Source: Bacteroidaceae bacterium
GTDB lineage: Bacteria; Bacteroidota; Bacteroidia; Bacteroidales; Bacteroidaceae
Length of the DNA: 64,000 bases
NCBI GenBank assembly: GCA_017555875.1
Contig: JAFZFN010000013.1
Location: 62,001-126,000, forward strand
Direction of reading: 5' to 3'
Positions within the stretch are counted from its first letter, which is position 1, and the number at the start of each line of letters is the position of its first letter. The translations under genes were made by a program, and so were the position numbers. The notes beneath the pieces are model-generated. The model worked only from the letters and a program-made list of their open reading frames with translations, was not told where the DNA came from and made no database searches. Positions 9,233-18,900 of the stretch are shown one piece after another.

Positions 9233-11458
9233 ATGGCAACAAAGAAACACGTATGGAACTACGACAATGTCGGTGGTTCTACTCGAGTGAAGATCACTAC
9301 AGGAGCCGATATCGCTCACCTTGGCGAGCTCGACCCCAAGAAATGGACCGTCCTCTCGTGCCCCTCGACAGGTCTCGAGATCGATGAGAAGAGTCTGAAG
9401 TATATCGATGCTGACAAGGATGGTCGCATCCGTGTGAACGACATCGTCATCACTGCGCAGTGGATGACCGCTGCCATCAAGAATGCCGACCTGCTCATCA
9501 AGGGCGAGGACCACATCGACATCGAGCAGTTCAATCAGGAGGATGCCAACGGTAAGCGCCTCTACGCCTCGGCCAAGCAGATCCTCGCCAACCTTGGCAA
9601 GGAGGGCACCGTCATCTCGCTCGCCGAGACCAAGGACAGCACCGCCATCTTCGCAAAGACAGCCTTCAATGGCGACGGTATCATCACTGACTTCACCACT
9701 GCCGACCTCGACGAGAAGGCCGCCATCGCAGCTGCTGTGAAGTCACTTGGTGGCGTGGCCGACCGCTGTGGCGAGCTGGGTGTCAATGCCGAGCTCATCG
9801 AGAAGTTCTACCAGGCCTTGGCCGACTATGCCGCATGGCAGGCAGCAGCCGTCGAGGCTCCCTATGGTGCCGACACCGACAAGGCCATCGCAGCCTACAA
9901 CGCCCTCGACGCTAAGGTGAAGGACTATTTTGTGCGTGCCAAGCTCGCCTCGTTCTCTCCCGAGAGTGCAGCCAAGCTCGACGTGCAGACCGCCCTCATC
10001 GAGACCATCAGTGCCGACAACCTCACCGGCAAGACCGACGACATCGCTGCTTATCCTATCGCCCGCATCACCGGCAAGGCCGAGCTCGCTCTCGACGCCA
10101 CCATCAACCCCGCATGGGCTGCGCAGTTTGCCACGCTCATGGGCATCGTGAAGCCCACGGGCAAGGTGATTACCGAGGCCGACTGGGCCGCTATCGGAGC
10201 AGCCTTTGCTGCATACAACGGTTGGAAGGCCGCCAAGAAGGGCGCTGAGGTAGAGGCCTTGGGCTTTGACACTATCAAGAAGCTCCTTGCCGACGACAAG
10301 AAGCAGGCGTTGCTCGACCTCGTGGCTCAGGACGCTGCGCTCAAGGAGGCAGCCGAAGGCATCGACATGGTGGACAAGTTCCTCCACATCTACCGCGACT
10401 TCTACCACCTGTTGCGCAACTTCGTCACCTTCCAGGACTTCTACACCAAGAACAAGAATGTGCGTGCCGTGTTCCAGTGTGGCCGTCTGCTCATCGACCA
10501 GCGCGAGTGCCGCATGTGTATGAAGGTGGTCGACATGGGCAAGCACAACACCATGGCTGCCGCCAGCGGCATGTACCTCGTCTACTGCGACTGCGTCACC
10601 CCCACCAAGCCTAGCAAGCTCGCCATCGTGGCTGCTGTCACCGTGGGTGAGATCGGTGACCTCACCGTGGGCAAGAACGCCATCTTCTACGACAACGATG
10701 GTGTGGTGTGGGATGCCGTTATCACCAAGATCATCGACAACCCCATCAGCGTGGGTCAGGCCTTCTGGTCACCTTACCGCCGCTTGGCCACCACCATCGA
10801 GAACCTCATCAACAAGAGCGCAGCCGACAAGGATGCAGCCATGATGAAGGACCTCAACACCAAGGTCAACTCCGTGCCCGCCTCGGCTCCCGCCGCTGCC
10901 GATGCCAAGGCCGCTCCTGCGCAACCCTTCGACATAGGTAAGTTTGCCGGTATCTTTGCCGCCTTCGGTATGGCTCTCGGCATGATCGGCACCGCCCTCG
11001 TCAGCCTTGCCAAGGGCATCTTCGCCCTCAAGTGGTGGCAGCTCATCGCCGCCTTCGTGGGCATCATGCTCGTCATCTCTGGTCCTGCCATGGTGATGGC
11101 ATGGATGAAGCTCCGTCGTCGCAACATCGCCCCCTTGCTCAATGCCAACGGCTGGGCCATCAACGCCGCATCGAAGATCAGCATCCCCTTCGGCGAGACC
11201 TTGACCGACATTGTCAAGTTCCCCAAGCTCAAGCTCAAGGATCCCTATGCCAAGAAGGGCCTCCCCACATGGAAGAAGTGGCTCATCTCTCTGTCAGCCC
11301 TCGTGGTTGTCATCGCTGGCCTCTGGCTCGGCAATCTGCTGCAGTGGGCTGGTGCTCCCTCACCCCTCTTCAAGAAGGCCAGTGTCGAGGTTGTCGAGGC
11401 TGCTGAGTCTGCCGACGTGGCCGTAGCCGACAGCGTAGCTGCCGCACCTGCTATGTAA
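9233..11458 (+). CDS. Large membrane-anchored protein of unknown function
   Basis: 741 residues, not assigned to a known family. The N-terminal 570 residues lack a signal peptide and are mostly alpha-helical and Ala-rich. Residues about 58-70 (DADKDGRIRVND) look like an EF-hand calcium loop, and a Cys-rich stretch (CGRLLIDQRECRMCMKVVD) lies near residue 420. After an Ala/Pro-rich linker come two hydrophobic segments (about 575-625) and a third near 690-712, with a basic stretch between, then an acidic Ala/Val-rich tail. This suggests a cytoplasmic domain held at the inner membrane. The gene stands alone, with a terminator-like hairpin directly after it. Confidence 0.75.
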   Translation: MATKKHVWNYDNVGGSTRVKITTGADIAHLGELDPKKWTVLSCPSTGLEIDEKSLKYIDADKDGRIRVNDIVITAQWMTAAIKNADLLIKGEDHIDIEQFNQEDANGKRLYASAKQILANLGKEGTVISLAETKDSTAIFAKTAFNGDGIITDFTTADLDEKAAIAAAVKSLGGVADRCGELGVNAELIEKFYQALADYAAWQAAAVEAPYGADTDKAIAAYNALDAKVKDYFVRAKLASFSPESAAKLDVQTALIETISADNLTGKTDDIAAYPIARITGKAELALDATINPAWAAQFATLMGIVKPTGKVITEADWAAIGAAFAAYNGWKAAKKGAEVEALGFDTIKKLLADDKKQALLDLVAQDAALKEAAEGIDMVDKFLHIYRDFYHLLRNFVTFQDFYTKNKNVRAVFQCGRLLIDQRECRMCMKVVDMGKHNTMAAASGMYLVYCDCVTPTKPSKLAIVAAVTVGEIGDLTVGKNAIFYDNDGVVWDAVITKIIDNPISVGQAFWSPYRRLATTIENLINKSAADKDAAMMKDLNTKVNSVPASAPAAADAKAAPAQPFDIGKFAGIFAAFGMALGMIGTALVSLAKGIFALKWWQLIAAFVGIMLVISGPAMVMAWMKLRRRNIAPLLNANGWAINAASKISIPFGETLTDIVKFPKLKLKDPYAKKGLPTWKKWLISLSALVVVIAGLWLGNLLQWAGAPSPLFKKASVEVVEAAESADVAVADSVAAAPAM

Positions 11459-11488
11459 GTCTTCAGTTGACACAAACAAATCGTTCGG

Positions 11489-11533
11489 AAACGATGTTAT
11501 GGGTACATGATGACCCGTGACATCGTTTTCTTT
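11489..11533 (+). terminator. Terminator-like hairpin just before tolC start
   Basis: AACGATGTTATGGGT pairs with ACCCGTGACATCGTT, leaving the loop ACATGATG, followed by TTCTTT. The T-rich tail ends exactly at the ATG of the TolC-family gene (11534). It should end the upstream transcript, and could also act as a leader hairpin for the next gene. Confidence 0.7.
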
Positions 11534-12913
11534 ATGAAGAGCATTACCCCCGTCCTATGCTTCTTGGCATCTGTCCCGCTCACAGCACAGGTGCATTGCA
11601 GCTTCGAGGAGGCCCGCGGACTGATGCTACAGCACAATGCTGCTCTGAGGGCAGCCGATGCCGAGGTGCAAATCGCCCGCAAGGAGCGTGATCGGGCGAA
11701 TGCGCTATGGTGGCCCCACGTGCAGGCCGAAGGAACATATGTGCATCTCTCCGAGCGGGTAGAGGTGCGCCAGCCGTTGTCCTACTACACCGACCCGCTC
11801 AAGGCCGATGTGCAGCGTATTGTCCCAGGCGAGGAGTTGGTGACGGGGCTGCTCGACAGGGTGGGGGACTACACCCTTACCTTCCCCCTATTGCCGCAGG
11901 ATATAGCCTCGGTGGGGCTCACAGCCGAGTGGGTGGCCTTCAGTGGTGGCCAGCGCATCTTTGCCGACAGGGTGGCGCGGCATATGGTCGATGTGGCTCA
12001 GATTGGTCGCGAGCGTGTGGAGTCTGCCGAGCAGGTGCTGCTCGTGGAGCGCTACTATGGGTTGGCATTGGCCCGACAAGCTGCCGAGGTCTGTCGTCAA
12101 CGGTATGAGGCACAGCAGCGTCACTATGCCGATGCCATGCGCATGGAGCAGGTGGGCCTGGCTGACAAGGCAGCCCGACTGGCCTGTCAGGTGGCCATGG
12201 AGGAGGCCCAGCGCGAGTGGCTCCATGCCGAGAGTGAGGAACAACTGAGGCAAACGGCACTGAAGCAGCTCTTGGGCATCGTGTCCGACGAGGCAGAGAT
12301 TGTGCCCACATCGCCCCTGTCTGTCCCCGAGGAGCTCCCTGCTGAACAGGTGTTCTTGGAGTCGATGTTGCGGGACAACTATGCGCTCGCCTCACTCTCC
12401 TTGGAGGAGCAGATGGCCAGCGACAAGCTCCGCGCCGACCTTGGTGGTTACCTGCCGAGCATTGCACTCTTTGGCAAGCAGACACTCTGGGCCCATGGCC
12501 TACCGAGCAACCTCATGCCGCGCACCGTGGTGGGCGTGGGCTTCGCATGGAATCTCTTTGACGGTCTCGACCGCGAGCGCAAAGTGGCACAGACCAAGCT
12601 CACCCAGCAAGCCTTGGCATGGAGCCGTGAGGATGCCGAGGCCGAGCTCACGGTGGTGGTCTCGGAGCTTTATGCTACCCTGCAGCACACGATGGCCGAT
12701 ATCCGTGTGCTCGACTCCACCATCACCCTCGGCGAGGAGCTGCTCCGCATGCGCCGTGCCGCCTTTGCTGAGGGTATGGCTACCTCGACCGAGCTCATCG
12801 ATGCCGAGGATGCGCTAGCCACCGCCCGCCTAGCCCGCCTCACCGCCCAGTATGCCTACCACGTGGCAATGGCTAATCTACAGGCCGTGTGTGGGAGGGG
12901 AGACCCACCCTAA
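11534..12913 (+). CDS. TolC-family outer membrane efflux protein
   Basis: About 459 residues from the ATG at 11534. This start gives a clean signal peptide (MKSITPVLCFLASVPLTAQ); the ATG at 11507 lies inside the loop of a hairpin and adds nine non-signal residues. The rest shows the TolC pattern of two related halves with long coiled coils, each entered by a beta-strand section, and closes with ELIDAEDALATARLARLTAQYAY as in outer-membrane efflux proteins. It should form the outer-membrane channel for the HlyD-type adaptor and the two ABC-2 permeases found at 13.2 kb and 21.3-23.6 kb. Confidence 0.88.
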   Translation: MKSITPVLCFLASVPLTAQVHCSFEEARGLMLQHNAALRAADAEVQIARKERDRANALWWPHVQAEGTYVHLSERVEVRQPLSYYTDPLKADVQRIVPGEELVTGLLDRVGDYTLTFPLLPQDIASVGLTAEWVAFSGGQRIFADRVARHMVDVAQIGRERVESAEQVLLVERYYGLALARQAAEVCRQRYEAQQRHYADAMRMEQVGLADKAARLACQVAMEEAQREWLHAESEEQLRQTALKQLLGIVSDEAEIVPTSPLSVPEELPAEQVFLESMLRDNYALASLSLEEQMASDKLRADLGGYLPSIALFGKQTLWAHGLPSNLMPRTVVGVGFAWNLFDGLDRERKVAQTKLTQQALAWSREDAEAELTVVVSELYATLQHTMADIRVLDSTITLGEELLRMRRAAFAEGMATSTELIDAEDALATARLARLTAQYAYHVAMANLQAVCGRGDPP

Positions 12914-13215
12914 CCCTCCCTCTATGGAGGGAACTCAGAGTCCGCGTGAAATGTAAAAAAATAGGCAATAATATAGATGTTTACCCAGCGTATTGTGTCA
13001 TCCTGAACGTAGTGAAGGATCCCGCGCAAGGACTTTGCTGGATCCCTTGGCACTTCGCTTTGTCTGCACTGGCCGAGGTCGTCGAGCACTACTACCTGCC
13101 CCTCGGTGAGGGCACGAACTTTGACTTCGTCGAAGTTGCTACGCTCGGCAGAGCCTGCAAGCAGTCTTTGCCCTCGCTCACCCGCAACTTTCCACTTTCA
13201 TCTTTCCACTAACAA
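12914..13215. repeat. tolC-hlyD spacer with decayed palindrome (12997-13064)
   Basis: The 302-base spacer starts with a hairpin (CCCTCC...GGAGGG) just after the tolC stop, then a decayed second copy of the palindrome seen at 9079 (GTCATCCTGAACG ... CACTTCGCTTTGTC). The remaining 150 bases, including GACTTCGTCGAAGT, show no convincing gene: a 107-codon frame here lacks family features. No promoter box is clear, so hlyD may be read through from tolC. Confidence 0.6.
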
Positions 13216-14214
13216 ATGAATCGCAAATCCCTCTCCCTCGCCTTCATCGTGCTACTTGCAGCAGTCGTCGTCATCACCCTTGTCGGGCTGCTTACCGCTC
13301 GCAAGCCACCCATCACCCTGCAGGGGCAGGTCGAGGCCACCGAGATACGTATCAGTGGCAAGCTCCTCGGGCGCATCGACTCGCTGCTCGTACGCGAGGG
13401 CGATGCCGTACGTGAGGGCGACACGCTGGTCGTCATCAACAGCCCCATCGTGGAGGCCCAGTACCGCAAGAGCGAGGCGCTACACCAGGTGGCGATGGAG
13501 GAGAGCCGCAAGGTCCTCCGTGGCACCCGTCCCCAGGTGGTCGAGTCGGCCTATCAGGTGTGGCAGGCCGCCAAGAGCCAGGCCACGTTGGCCGCGAAGA
13601 CCTACGAACGCATACACCAGCTCTATGCAGACAGTGTGGTGCCACGCCAGCGCTACGATGAGGCCGAGGCCGCCATGCTCTCGGCCCGTGCAGCCGAGCG
13701 CTCTGCCTATGAGCAGTACCGCTTGGCTCAGGAGGGATTGCAGCGCGAGGATCGTGAGGCGAGCCGCAACCTCGTGGATGCCTCGGCCAGCAGTGTCGAT
13801 GAGGTGGGCGCCCTCCTCGTCGATGCCCGCCTCACGGCCCCAGCCGACGGACAGATTGCCGGCATCTACCCCAAGCGGGGCGAGCTCGTGGCTCCCGGTG
13901 CCCCCATCATGACCCTCGTCACGCTCGACGACAGCTACGTCATCTTCAACGTGCGCGAAGACCTCATGCCCCATTTCCGCATGGGAGGGCAGTTCGCCGT
14001 GTCGGTGCCCGCTCTGGCTCGCACCGATGTGCCGATGACGGTCTACTACATCAGTCCTCTCGGCAGCTTTGCCACGTGGGAGTCCACCAAGGAGGTGGGC
14101 AGCTACGACATGCGCACCTTCGAGATACGCCTGCGTCCCGACCTTCCCGTCGAGGGCCTCCGCCCAGGGATGACGGTGCTCCTGGAGATAGAGAAACGGC
14201 AAAAGATTAGGTAA
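13216..14214 (+). CDS. HlyD-family periplasmic adaptor (membrane fusion protein)
   Basis: 332 residues. One N-terminal membrane helix (about 7-27, LAFIVLLAAVVVITLVGLL) is followed by a lipoyl-type half motif (LVREGDAVREGDTLVVI), a long coiled coil (about 80-200) and the second half motif (LTAPADGQIAGIYPKRGELVAPG), then a beta-barrel section. This is the bridge between an inner-membrane exporter and TolC. It probably works with the TolC gene before it and the two ABC-2 permeases 7 kb downstream. The last residues (KRQKIR) and the stop codon fall at the edge of an inverted-repeat element, so the C-terminus may have been changed by an insertion. Confidence 0.87.
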   Translation: MNRKSLSLAFIVLLAAVVVITLVGLLTARKPPITLQGQVEATEIRISGKLLGRIDSLLVREGDAVREGDTLVVINSPIVEAQYRKSEALHQVAMEESRKVLRGTRPQVVESAYQVWQAAKSQATLAAKTYERIHQLYADSVVPRQRYDEAEAAMLSARAAERSAYEQYRLAQEGLQREDREASRNLVDASASSVDEVGALLVDARLTAPADGQIAGIYPKRGELVAPGAPIMTLVTLDDSYVIFNVREDLMPHFRMGGQFAVSVPALARTDVPMTVYYISPLGSFATWESTKEVGSYDMRTFEIRLRPDLPVEGLRPGMTVLLEIEKRQKIR

Positions 14215-14930
14215 AGATTTAGGCAAAGTTTTTGTATGTAATGCATGTGATAATCAGTTGGTAACGTGGTGATTTAGGCAAACCCCTGCCATTGCCATGT
14301 TTTCATGGATTATCTGCCTACTGGCAACCTTTCAACCAATGGACACCGATGGACACGAATAGCTTATTATTCATGAAAATTGCCTTTGGCCCCTGCGGGC
14401 GGCGAACACGTTTCATGGGTAATTTATGGCAATTCGTGTCCAAAATAAAAAAGGAACATCAAGGAAAGCGCATTATAAAATAGTTGAATCTTACGCTGTT
14501 TCCCAAATTCCCTTTGTCCGCCTCGAAAATCGCCTTTGTCTGATAATTTTATTGGAGCCTTCCAATAGAAAAAAACTCTTTGTCCGTTTCAGAAATTGCC
14601 TATATCCGTTTCAGAAAATCTCTTTACTCATTTCGAGAGTTCACTAAAGAGAAAAATCCCCGTCTCTTAAGAGAAAAATTTCTGTCTGTAAAGAGACCAT
14701 TTCCCGTCTAGCCCTAGACGAGTTTTTCTCTAGCCCTAGATGAGATTTTTTCTAGCCCTACAAAAATTTTCGTCTAGCCCTAGACGAGAAAAAATCTACA
14801 AAGGCTTTTTTCAAGTTGTAGGAAACGCAAAAATATTACCCCAATTGCCGCTTTGCCTAAATAAGTACCTTACGCGCTGATAATCATAGGCGTTATACAC
14901 GCAAACTTTGCCTAAATCTTTGCCTAAAAT
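14203..14930. mobile_element. MITE-like element, copy A, with about 75-bp terminal inverted repeats
   Basis: The left end (14203-14283) and right end (about 14850-14930) are imperfect inverted repeats. Both contain two tandem GATTTAGGCAA-type motifs, then a stretch matching TATGATTATCAG, then ATTTAGGCAAA. The interior has several TAGCCCTAGACGAG palindromes and AGAGAAAAAT repeats and no credible gene. A second copy lies at 59013-59485. Copy A also holds a nested insert with perfect 10-base arms (GGACACGAAT at 14351, ATTCGTGTCC at 14432) that copy B lacks. No transposase is present, so movement would have to be in trans. Confidence 0.7.
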
Positions 14931-14996
14931 ATACACAAAACTGGCCACACACTAAATTTATACTGCATTCAGAATCGGTAATTCAGAATTATTTAC

Positions 14997-15004
14997 TACT
15001 TTTG
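14997..15004 (+). promoter_or_regulatory. Possible -7 box for STAS-like gene
   Basis: TACTTTTG fits the Bacteroidetes -7 consensus. A matching TTTG box at the right distance is not obvious, so this is weak. The surrounding ATTATTTACTACTTTT is repeated at about 15517. Confidence 0.4.
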
Positions 15005-15102
15005 CATTAATATGAATGTGGATAGACTCATAAAACGCTATTCTGTGGAGAAGACGATTTGGATAACCTTTGGTAAAGATAAAAGATAGGAGACTATGTC
15101 TT

Positions 15103-15390
15103 ATGGTGACATTTAAGTTCAGAGAAATAGGCGAGGCACTTGGCACCCGACAGTTGGGAGCACAGGTACGCGAACGCTTGTTGCCGCTCATTGAGAGCAA
15201 CGACAAGGTCGTGCTCGACTTTGAGGGAGTAAGCGTTGTATCAAACTCGTTCGCAGACGAATGTCTGGCCAAGCTCCTTTTGGTGATGTCGTTCGAAGAT
15301 TTGAAGAAACGCACCACCTTTGCTTCGGTCAACGACTTTGCCCGTCGCAATATTGCCATAGCCTTCCGCAGAAGGATGGCACAAGGTTGA
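15103..15390 (+). CDS. STAS-like domain protein (DUF4325 type)
   Basis: 95 residues from the ATG at 15103; a TTG at 15070 would add 11. The core KVVLDFEGVSVVSNSFADECLAKL is the hallmark of the STAS-like DUF4325 family: a beta-strand ending in DFEG, then a Ser-rich loop and helix. Such proteins are often partners of ATPase or kinase-like proteins, but none is intact here. A 25-codon ORF (15012-15089, MNVDRLIKRYSVEKTIW...) ends 13 bases upstream and could be a leader or the remnant of a partner. The gene sits in a 530-base insert between two copies of ATTATTTACTACTTTT, an insert absent from the related cassette at 59.5 kb. Confidence 0.75.
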   Translation: MVTFKFREIGEALGTRQLGAQVRERLLPLIESNDKVVLDFEGVSVVSNSFADECLAKLLLVMSFEDLKKRTTFASVNDFARRNIAIAFRRRMAQG

Positions 15391-15588
15391 ATACTTTTGA
15401 CGTTACAATGCAGATACTCCCGACTTCATCCGAGGTCGGGAGTATCTGTTCATTGCCATCAAAGTTTTTCGTCATCGTTATCGTCTTCGTACAACCTTGA
15501 TTGTTTATTTATTCAGGATTATTTACTACTTTTAGTGCTACGCACTGAAGGATACACTGCGCCTTGGAATAAAAAATATATGAAATTA

Positions 15589-15620
15589 TTTTGTTCTCCG
15601 CTCGGCTTGTTGTATCTTTG
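15589..15620 (+). promoter_or_regulatory. Promoter of candidate structured RNA, copy 1
   Basis: TTTTG at 15589-15593, 19 bases, then TATCTTTG at 15613-15620. The same arrangement and nearly the same spacer occur at 59612-59643. Transcription would begin near 15627. Confidence 0.7.
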
Positions 15621-15626
15621 TCGTAT

Positions 15627-15931
15627 CGCTCGCGCCGACAGGGATCGGGGTGGGCGATGACATAATGGAAAAGGCGTTTACTTGGCGCTTTGGTTTTGAC
15701 TCGTCGGAATCTCGCAAGTTCTAAACTCTGTTAAAAGCAAAGCAGCGGTGAATGTCTCAGTGGGTATGTTTACATGCTCCTTTGTTATATTGGTCGTGAT
15801 GATTGGTATGATGTAGGTAGTATATGCATATCGGCGTGAGGCTTTCGCGTTGCTCGTTTCGACAGAGTTGGGCAATGCGAGAGCCTCGATGGGTGGGACG
15901 GGCAACAGGTACAGGTTCTCACGCTTTTTTT
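15627..15931 (+). ncRNA. Candidate structured RNA, copy 1, upstream of LRR gene
   Basis: About 305 bases between a consensus promoter and a T run (15925-15931), with no coding frame. Visible helices: GCTTTGGTTTTGAC (15687-15700) with GTTAAAAGCAAAGC (15730-15743), 13 of 14 pairs; a 16-pair helix between 15838-15853 and 15872-15887; and a final GTGGGA/TCTCAC hairpin with inner AAC/GTT pairs, followed by seven T. GCGTGAG at 15834 can instead pair with CTCACGC at 15918, so alternative folds exist. The copy at 59650 keeps the helices, with one G-U to G-C change. It may be a free small RNA or a leader attenuator of the LRR gene 60 bases downstream. I do not recognise an Rfam family. Confidence 0.6.
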
Positions 15932-15990
15932 ATGGGGTATGATAGCCGAATCTGGAGAATCTATAAGCAATAAGAACGTAAAATACACGT

Positions 15991-18900
15991 ATGATGAAAA
16001 CTACATTTTTACAGACGTTGCGCATCGTTGCGCTGTTGGCTATGCTATGGGTGTTGCCGCAGTCGCACATCTCAGCACAGGGGTTTGAGGTGGATGGAAT
16101 CTGGTATTCTGTCCTTAGTGAAAGTGGGGTGAAGGTGATAGCCAACCCCGACAACTCGGTGTATACACATTCTGAGGTTATCTTGCCTGAAAAGGTCTCG
16201 TATGAAGGCGTGGAATATGCCGTGACGGAGATTGGTGCTTCGGCATTCAATCAATGTGCGGATTTGGTTTCTGTGACGATACCCAAGAGCGTTACCGATG
16301 TTGCAAGCAGGGCTTTCTACGAGTGCAGCGGCTTGAAATATGTGGAGATTGCCGATGGCAGCACTCCGCTGTCGTTTACGGATAACTATCAGTTCTGGAC
16401 CTCGCCATTGGATTCTGCCTATATCGGGCGTGACTTGGAGTATAGAAGTGGTTCGAGAAATGGTGGAATTAGTCCATTTGTAGGCAGGAACAGTTGGCAA
16501 TTTACTCCTATAAGGAAAGTAGAGTTTGGAGATTCCGTAACTGTTGTTGGTAAGACGTTGTTTCAGTATAGTGCATCTTTAGAGAGTGTTGTCTTGGGTA
16601 AAAACGTAACGGAAATTGGCAGTGGTGCGTTTAGAGACTGCACGAGCTTGAAGACAGTAGTGTGCAATGCGGTGACGCCTCCGACGTGCAAAAATACTGA
16701 GTTTGAGAATACCTCTGCTGCGCTGTATGTACCCGAGGGAACTCTTGAGGCTTACCAAGCAGCTGCTGGCTGGACATACTTTACGAAAATCATAGATTCG
16801 CCTTACATACCCGACTTCGTTGTCGATGGCATCAAGTATACGTTGCTGGGAAAAGGGGAAGTCGGTGTGGTTGCCATCAATGAGGTGACTAAGTACGAGG
16901 GTGACATTGTACTCCCTGAGACTGTCACATTCGAGGGCATTAGCTATACGTTGACTACAATATGCAGCGGTGCATTCGAGCAGTGCTATAATTTGACTTC
17001 TGTGTCGATTCCCGCTACAATCACTGCCATTGAGAAAGAGGCATTCTATAACTGTAGTCCACGTATCGAGTGCAAGGCGATGACACCTCCAGCTTGTGTT
17101 AGCGGCTCTTTCTCTTCAGACAAAGTGTACATCCCGGAAGGAACGCTTGAACTCTATCGCGCTGCAACCGGATGGAAGGATATCACCTATCTCATTGATG
17201 CGGCTTACGTGCCCGACTTTACGGTCGATGGTGTTACATATACTCAATTGGGCAAAGAGTCGGTGGGAGTAAGAGGTCTTCAGCCTGTTTTTATCGATGA
17301 GTACAGCATAATCAACGAGGTGGTATTGCCCGAGACCGTAGAGCATGAGGGCATTACCTATCGCTTGACGGAGATATGGAGCACAAACACTAGTGGCTCA
17401 TCATGGCTGAGAAGCATTGTGATACCCGAGGGTGTGGAAGTCGTTAGGGGTGGCGCGTTTCAATATAACGGAGGACTGGAAACTGTTGTGTTCCCAACAA
17501 GTCTTACTGCCATTGGAGAACTTGCCTTCAGTCAGTGTGAAAAGTTGGAATCCGTGGAGCTTCCCGAGGGCTTGACTTCACTTGGCCGGTACGCTTTCGA
17601 GTGGTGCCGCAGTTTGCGTAAAATTACCATCCCTGCAAGTGTTACTGTAATAGAAGAAGGCACATTCCGTTATTGTCCGGCCGATACGATTATAGTCAAA
17701 AGTATGACCCCGCCGACCTTAGGGGAAAGAGCATACCATGATGATTTAGGACAAAAACACAATCTCCTTATCGTCCCCACGGGTTCTTGGGAAACCTATA
17801 TGAGTACCACGCCTTGGAAGTCTTTCCTTGAGATAAGGGAGGCGGGCGGTCGCTCTAATGTGTTTGAAGTGGATGGCATACGTTACAGGTTGCTGTTGAT
17901 AGAATCAAACGAAGTGGAAGTGACCGCAGGAGGCGACTACCGAGGCGATATGGTAATTCCTGGCTCTGTGGTATATGAAGGCAAGGAATATTCGGTTACC
18001 TCTATTAGAGGTGAAGCATTCAGAGAATGTACAGACCTTACCTCGGTAGTCATCTCTGAGGGAGTGAGATATTTGTATAATTACGCTTTCCAGCAATGCA
18101 CAAACCTGAAGTCTGTCTCTATACCGAGTACTTTGGAGGAAACAGCATTCTATAACGCATTTTACTTCTGTAAGGGATTGGAGAATATCGTAGTAGCAGA
18201 TAATCATCCCACCCTTGAGAGTCGTGGTGATGCTATCATTCGTAAAGAATCCTTGGAATTGATATTTGGTTGCCAGGGTACGGTTATTCAGGATGATGTG
18301 AAGAGCATCGCACCTTTTGCTTTTTCTTATACGGACATCAAAGAGGTTAAGATTCCCAACAGTGTCATTCGCATCGGAGAATATGCGTTTACAGCTTGTG
18401 ACAGTTTAGTGTCATTACATGTGGGAAGTGGTGCAGTGGAGTTTGCTTATAATTCGTATGGGCGGCCTGAAGGCTTGGGAAACCAAGTTCGCAATGTTTT
18501 TGCTGACTGTAATAATCTACGCACAATAGTAATTGATGAAGGCAACCCGTTGATAGATAGCCGTAATGGGTGCAATGCCATCGTGGAAACGGCTACCAAC
18601 ACGATATTATTAGGAAGCAACGGAACGACCATTCCTGAGGGAATCGGTGCGATTGAGCAGGAGGCATTTGCTTTGTGTGAGAAGTTGGAAGCATTGCACA
18701 TCCCCTCAAGCCTTGATACTATCCCCTTGGGGACATTCTCCTACTGTCCGAATCTTACCACTATCACCGTAGATGAGGAAAATACCAAATTTGATAGCCG
18801 CAGCAATTGCAATGCCATCATTGAGACTGCTACCAACACCTTGCTGCTCGGTTGTGTGAATACAGCGATACCTCAAGATGTGGAGCATATAGCCACGAGA

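Noticed and set aside
12889-13212. 107-codon frame between tolC and hlyD
   Set aside because: It starts inside tolC, runs through a hairpin and a decayed palindromic repeat, and has no family features.
14292-14647. Two short frames inside element copy A
   Set aside because: They depend on the nested repeat and are absent or broken in copy B, so they are not element genes.
15627-15931. Tested by eye as tmRNA, RNase P RNA or 6S RNA
   Set aside because: It lacks the tRNA-like ends and tag frame of tmRNA, the GAGGAAAGUCC core of RNase P RNA, and the single long bulged rod of 6S RNA.
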